Of a stretch of DNA of 17,361 nt, positions 13,352 to 17,361 are shown piece after piece (the first letter of the stretch is position 1; the number at the start of each line of letters is the position of its first letter). The position numbers and the translations under genes are program-made. The notes beneath the pieces were generated by a model that saw only the letters and a program-made list of their open reading frames with translations, had not been told where the DNA came from and ran no database searches. Source of the DNA: DASZMJ01 sp035551935 (GTDB lineage Bacteria; Planctomycetota; Planctomycetia; Isosphaerales; Isosphaeraceae); contig DASZMJ010000172.1 of NCBI GenBank assembly GCA_035551935.1, positions 1 through 17,361 on the forward strand, read 5' to 3'.

Positions 13352-16300
13352 GTGGAAAAGGGCGCGGACGATATCCGAGCACTTCGCCGCACCATGCGGG
13401 ACCTGGTCGCCCTCTCGGCGCTCCCCGCAGTCTGGGCCGGCGACCGGCCACTTCAGGTCGCCGAAGGCCTCGCGGAGGTGCTCGTCTCGACGCTGCGCCT
13501 GGACCTGGTCTATCTCCGCCTGCCCGGGCAGGCGGACGGGCCTGAGATCGAAGTCGCCCGCACCTCGGGCGGGACTCCGCCAATCGACCAGACCCGGGAC
13601 ATCGGCCGGGTGCTCGCGCCCTGGCTGGACCGTGCCGCGATTGGCACCGCGCAGACCGTCCCAAACCCCGTCGGTCCCGGGACCGTGTGCGTGGTCGTCG
13701 TCCCCATTGGGTGCGGCCAACGAGATGGAATCCTGGCCGCCGGTTCGCGGCAGGCGGCCTTTCCCAGCGAAGAGGACCGTTTATTCCTCACCGTGGGCGC
13801 CAACCAGACGGCCGTGGTGCTCCAGCGCCTGAACGCCGAGGAGGCGCTGCGCGAGAGCGAGGAGCGGTTCCGCGGGACGTTCGACAACGCGGCCGTCGGC
13901 ATCATCCACACCAACCATGAGGGCCGCTGGCTACGCTTTAACCGAACGTTTTGCGACATCCTCGGCTACACCCCCGAGGAGCTGCTCGGGAGGACCTTCC
14001 TGGAGCTGACGCACCCCGACGACCGGGCGGCCAATGTCGAGCTGTTCGGCTCGCTAATGCGGGGCACCTTGTCCAACTTCTCGCGGGAGAAGCGCTACGT
14101 CCGCAAGGACGGCTCGCTTGTCTGGGTCGAGGTGACCGCCTCGCTCCAGCGCGACGCGGCGGGCCGGCCCGCCTACTGCATCGCGATCGTCCAGGACATC
14201 TCCGAGCGCAAGCGGCTGGAGGCGGAGCGTCGGGAGGCCAAGGAGGCCGCCGAGGTTGCCGGCGCCCGAGTGACTCGCATCCTGGAGAGTATCACCGACG
14301 CCTTCTACGCCCTCGACCGCGACTGGCGCTTCACCTACATCAACCCCCGGGCCGAGATGCTGTTGCGCCGGTCGCGGGACGGGTTGCTGGGCAAGGTCGT
14401 CTGGGACGAGTTCCCCGAGTCGGTCGGCTCGACGTTCGACCGGAATTACCACGAGGCTCTTGCCACCGGCCGGGCCGTCACCCTGGAGGAGTATTACCCG
14501 CCGCTGGAGACTTGGTTCGAGGTCCGAGCTTACCCGTCGTCCGAGGGCCTGTCGGTCTACTTCCGCGACGTCACTGAGCGGCGGCGGGCGGAAGAGGCGT
14601 TGCGCCTCGCCAACGCCCGCCTGGACCTGGCGTTTCGCGGCTCGAACATCATTATTGTCGAACTGAACATACCGGACGGCGTTTTCCAGAATGGTCAATG
14701 GGTCTGGGTTAGCGCCGGAGACCAGGTTGGGGGCTACGACCGTTCCGAGATGGGGACACGCTTTGCGGACACGATGGCCCGCGTGCACCCCGATGACCGT
14801 GAGCGGGTGGCAGGCGCCCTGCACGCCTACCTGTCCGGCCAAACCGAGGAGTTCGAGGCCGAGGGGCGGATCCTGCATAAGGATGGCTCGTACCTCTGGA
14901 GGCTCGCGCGCGGCGTGGCCGTGCGCGACGCCGAGGGAAGGGCGATTCGCTTTATGATGAGCGCCGTCGATATCACCGACCTGAAGCGGGCGGAGGAGGC
15001 GATGAGGCAGGCCAAGGAGGCGGCGGAGGCGGCGAGCCGGGCCAAGGACGAGTTCCTGGCCAACGTCAGCCACGAGATCCGCACCCCCATGAACGCCATC
15101 CTCGGCATGACCGAGCTCGCCCTCGACACCCCCCTGACCGCCGAGCAGCGCGACTACCTGGCGATCGTCAAGTCCTCGGCTGACGCCCTGCTGAAGGTCA
15201 TCAACGACCTGCTCGACTTCGCCAAGATCGAGGCCGGCAAGCTCGAGCTCGACCTGGCCCACTTCTCCCTGCGGCAAACCCTGGGCGAGACCCTCCGGGC
15301 CCTGGCCTTCCGCGCCCACCGCAAGGGGCTGGAGCTGGCTTGCCGCATCCCGCCCGAGGTGCCCGACGCCCTGGTCGGCGACGCCGGCCGACTGCGGCAG
15401 GTGCTCCTCAACCTCGTCGGCAACGCCATCAAGTTCACCGAGCAGGGCGAGGTCGTCGTCTGCGTCGAGGCCGGCGCGGCGCCCACGGCCACCGGGCCCG
15501 ACCCGTCGGCGCCCGCACCTCGACCGTCGCAGGTGTTGCACTTCGCGATCAGCGACACCGGCATCGGCATCCCGCGCGAGAAGCAGGAGAAGATCTTCCA
15601 CGCCTTCGAACAGGTGGACAACTCGACGACGCGCCGGTACGAGGGGACCGGGCTGGGTCTGTCGATCGCGTCGCGGCTGGTGGCACTCATGGGCGGCCGG
15701 ATTGAGGTCGAGAGCGAGCCGGGCCGGGGCAGCACGTTCCGCGTCTCGGCCGAGTTCGGGCTACAGCCTGATCCGCCGGGCGGCCCCCAGGAACGACCGC
15801 TGGCCGACCTGCACGGCCTGCGCGTCCTAGTCGTCGACGACAACGCGACCAACCGCCAGATCCTCGAGGAGTGGCTGCGGGCCTGGCGCACCGAGCCGAC
15901 GGCGGTCGCGGACGGCCTGGAGGCCCTGGACGCGCTGTGGACGGCGGTGTCCGTCGGCCGGCCGTTCGCGCTGGTGCTGCTGGATGTCCGGATGCCCGGC
16001 GTCGACGGCCTGGCCGTCGCGGAGAGGATCCTCCAGAACCCCGTGCTGTCCAAGTGCCGCATCATCTTGCTGACGTCCGAGGACCACCGCGGCGACGTCG
16101 CCCGCTACCGCGAACTGGGGATCGCGGCCTACGCGATGAAGCCGGTCCAGCAGGAAGAGCTGCTGGAGATCGTCTACAGGGTCCTGTCCCGGCCGGACTC
16201 TGCCGATGTCGCCGTAGGCCGATCGGAAGTCATCCCGACGGGAGATGCCGTCGCCCCGACCACGGCCACGCTCGCGCGCCGGCTGCGCATCCTGGCGGCG

Positions 16301-17062
16301 GAGGACAACCCCTTCAACCAGCAGCATCTCGAGCACCTGCTACGCCGCAAGGGGCACGAGGTCCGGGTCGCGAGCGACGGCCGCGCGGCCCTGACCCTCT
16401 TGGAGCAGGACCACTACGACCTGATGCTCCTGGACGTCCACATGCCGGGATGCGACGGGTTCCAGGTGATCGAGGCCCTGCGGGAGCAGGAACGGGCCAC
16501 GGGCGGGCACCTGCCGGTCATCGCGCTGACCGCCCGTGCGATGCCGACGGATCGCGATCGCTGCCTCCAGGCCGGGATGGACGACTTCCTGGCCAAGCCG
16601 ATCGGTGCCGCCGAGCTCTTCCGCGTCATGGACCGACTCCTGGCCGGACTGCCCGCGGCCGAGCCGTTGCCTCCGGCGCGCGGGAGGGCCGATGGGCTCC
16701 TTGACCCGGTCACTTTATTGGCGGCCTGCGACGGCGATCCGACGCTTTTGCGCGGGCTGATCCAGGTCTTCCGCGCCGACGCCCCCGGCGCCCTGGAGCG
16801 GTTGCGCGAGGCCGTCGAGGGGCATGAGGCGCCACGCGTTCGAGAGGCGGCCCATCGGCTGCGTGGGCTGCTCTCGACTTTCTCGGCGACGGCAGCGGCA
16901 GAGGCCGCGCGGCTCGAGGCGATGGGGGCGGGCGGTCAGCTCGACGATGCCGCCCGGGCTTTCGGCGGGCTGAGCGAGCTGGTGGGGCGGCTGGGCCCGT
17001 TGCTGGAGGAGATCTCGATCGAGCAGTTGCGGCACCAGGCCGCAACGAGCGGGCGCATGTGA
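13352..17062 (+). CDS. Hybrid histidine kinase: GAF-like, 3 PAS, HisKA, HATPase, 2 receivers, HPt
   Basis: A 1236-residue soluble kinase with no membrane segment. Domains in order: divergent GAF-like region (about 15-160); PAS (about 166-288, HPDDR at 221-225); PAS (about 307-412); PAS (about 425-545, HPDDRE at 479-484); HisKA with H-box NVSHEIRTPMN (His574); HATPase with N-box NLVGNAIKF (687-695), DTGIGI (735-740) and GTGLGL (765-770); receiver 1 (D829/D830, D878, K930); receiver 2 (E984/D985, D1028, K1082); and a C-terminal HPt (about 1117-1230) with AAHRLRGLL (His1168). All phosphotransfer residues are present, giving a full His-Asp-His relay that could pass phosphate to the divergent NtrC-type regulator. 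The GTG at 13352 is the first possible start, since an in-frame TGA lies 6 nt earlier; GAGAGGA is about 11 nt upstream. A start at Met15 is possible. It follows the MEDS gene by 16 nt. Confidence 0.95.
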   Translation: MEKGADDIRALRRTMRDLVALSALPAVWAGDRPLQVAEGLAEVLVSTLRLDLVYLRLPGQADGPEIEVARTSGGTPPIDQTRDIGRVLAPWLDRAAIGTAQTVPNPVGPGTVCVVVVPIGCGQRDGILAAGSRQAAFPSEEDRLFLTVGANQTAVVLQRLNAEEALRESEERFRGTFDNAAVGIIHTNHEGRWLRFNRTFCDILGYTPEELLGRTFLELTHPDDRAANVELFGSLMRGTLSNFSREKRYVRKDGSLVWVEVTASLQRDAAGRPAYCIAIVQDISERKRLEAERREAKEAAEVAGARVTRILESITDAFYALDRDWRFTYINPRAEMLLRRSRDGLLGKVVWDEFPESVGSTFDRNYHEALATGRAVTLEEYYPPLETWFEVRAYPSSEGLSVYFRDVTERRRAEEALRLANARLDLAFRGSNIIIVELNIPDGVFQNGQWVWVSAGDQVGGYDRSEMGTRFADTMARVHPDDRERVAGALHAYLSGQTEEFEAEGRILHKDGSYLWRLARGVAVRDAEGRAIRFMMSAVDITDLKRAEEAMRQAKEAAEAASRAKDEFLANVSHEIRTPMNAILGMTELALDTPLTAEQRDYLAIVKSSADALLKVINDLLDFAKIEAGKLELDLAHFSLRQTLGETLRALAFRAHRKGLELACRIPPEVPDALVGDAGRLRQVLLNLVGNAIKFTEQGEVVVCVEAGAAPTATGPDPSAPAPRPSQVLHFAISDTGIGIPREKQEKIFHAFEQVDNSTTRRYEGTGLGLSIASRLVALMGGRIEVESEPGRGSTFRVSAEFGLQPDPPGGPQERPLADLHGLRVLVVDDNATNRQILEEWLRAWRTEPTAVADGLEALDALWTAVSVGRPFALVLLDVRMPGVDGLAVAERILQNPVLSKCRIILLTSEDHRGDVARYRELGIAAYAMKPVQQEELLEIVYRVLSRPDSADVAVGRSEVIPTGDAVAPTTATLARRLRILAAEDNPFNQQHLEHLLRRKGHEVRVASDGRAALTLLEQDHYDLMLLDVHMPGCDGFQVIEALREQERATGGHLPVIALTARAMPTDRDRCLQAGMDDFLAKPIGAAELFRVMDRLLAGLPAAEPLPPARGRADGLLDPVTLLAACDGDPTLLRGLIQVFRADAPGALERLREAVEGHEAPRVREAAHRLRGLLSTFSATAAAEAARLEAMGAGGQLDDAARAFGGLSELVGRLGPLLEEISIEQLRHQAATSGRM

Positions 17063-17077
17063 CCCCGGTCCGGTCCG

Positions 17078-17089
17078 CCGGCGCGCCGG
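17078..17089 (+). terminator. GC palindrome after the hybrid kinase
   Basis: CCGGCGCGCCGG is a perfect 12-bp palindrome 16 nt beyond the kinase stop. It has no spacer loop or U-run, so it is a weak terminator candidate and could be chance in such GC-rich DNA. Confidence 0.2.
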
Positions 17090-17139
17090 GAGCCGAGATC
17101 GCCCGCCCGATCCGGCGTACACAAAGTCTCGAGTGAGCT

Positions 17140-17361
17140 TAGTTGGACTGTCACCGTTTAAGCGGAGGCACAACTGTTTAGAGCGGTTTACTTTCGGCTT
17201 GCAGACGGAAAGGATTCCCGAGGAGCGGATTGCTGACGCCACCGAGGTCGGAGCCGAAGGAGATTGTCATGGGGCCCTACTCGAAGGATCTTCGCGAGCG
17301 GGTCGCGGCGGCGGTCGATCATGGCGAGGGCTCTCAGCGCGAGATCGCACGAAGGTTCCGC
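17140..17361 (+). mobile_element. Left part of an IS630-type insertion sequence (truncated by window)
   Basis: From about 17130 the base composition becomes AT-richer, and a transposase reading frame opens at 17269. IS630/Tc1-type elements insert at TA; the TA at 17140-17141 followed by GTTGGACTGTCACCG is my candidate left end. The right end lies outside the window, so neither the inverted repeat nor the TA duplication can be checked. The boundary is uncertain by tens of bases. Confidence 0.5.
17269..17361 (+). CDS. IS630-family transposase, N-terminal fragment (3' truncated by window)
   Basis: The first 31 codons are visible. The product starts MGPYSKDLRERVAAAVDHGE and continues with G-S-Q-R-E-I-A-R-R-F-R. 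S-x-D-L-R-E-R-(V/I), a run of alanines and G-E, then an A-x-R-F helix is the usual opening of IS630-family transposases, which begin with a helix-turn-helix that binds the element ends. The catalytic DDE domain would follow outside the window. AAGGAG sits 6 nt before the ATG. Whether the gene is intact cannot be seen. Confidence 0.8.
   Translation, partial: MGPYSKDLRERVAAAVDHGEGSQREIARRFR

Noticed and set aside
1..17361. CRISPR array or phage/defence cluster
   Set aside because: No regularly spaced direct repeats and no cas, integrase, toxin-antitoxin or phage structural genes were recognised.

Overview
The window looks like chromosomal DNA from a high-GC planctomycete, most likely an Isosphaeraceae-type lineage. 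This is inferred from the very GC-rich codon use, the style of the RpoD-like sigma factor, the NtrC-type regulator, the large PAS-rich hybrid kinase and the exported diheme peroxidases. No 16S or other decisive marker is present, so the taxonomy is a judgement from style.

Layout: (i) 1-111 is the tail of an unidentified plus-strand gene. (ii) 112-990 holds decayed remains of two short-chain dehydrogenase/reductase (SDR) genes, broken by frameshifts. (iii) 1073-3242 is a convergent haem-synthesis pair: a ferrochelatase-family gene (hemH/cpfC, plus) and glutamyl-tRNA reductase (hemA, minus, with a short C-terminus). (iv) 3316-5036 (minus) carries an RpoD-like sigma factor and a small exported PepSY-like protein. 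(v) 5312-9490 (minus) is an envelope redox block: two paralogous exported diheme cytochrome c peroxidase-like proteins with an exported Dps/ferritin-like protein between them. Both peroxidase genes share a leader with an inverted repeat and an identical 14-base block, and each is followed by a strong GC hairpin. (vi) 9506-10570 is mostly non-coding, with one candidate 53-residue basic ORF that has an excellent ribosome binding site. (vii) 10571-17062 is a signalling locus: an NtrC-family sigma-54 activator (minus), a 665-bp divergent intergenic region, then a MEDS-domain sensor gene 16 nt ahead of a 1236-residue hybrid histidine kinase (GAF-like, three PAS, HisKA, HATPase, two receivers, HPt). 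(viii) 17140-17361 is the start of an IS630-type insertion sequence, cut by the window edge.

How the parts may work together: hemH and hemA make haem, and the two c-type peroxidases use it outside the cytoplasm. The Dps-like protein would bind or oxidise iron in the same compartment, so the 5-9.5 kb block reads as an extracytoplasmic peroxide/iron module. The MEDS protein, hybrid kinase and divergent NtrC regulator plausibly form one phosphorelay ending in sigma-54-dependent transcription. Its signal and targets cannot be read from this window. The best candidates for something undescribed are the peroxidase-Dps-peroxidase block with its repeated leader hairpin, and the MEDS/hybrid-kinase/NtrC locus.
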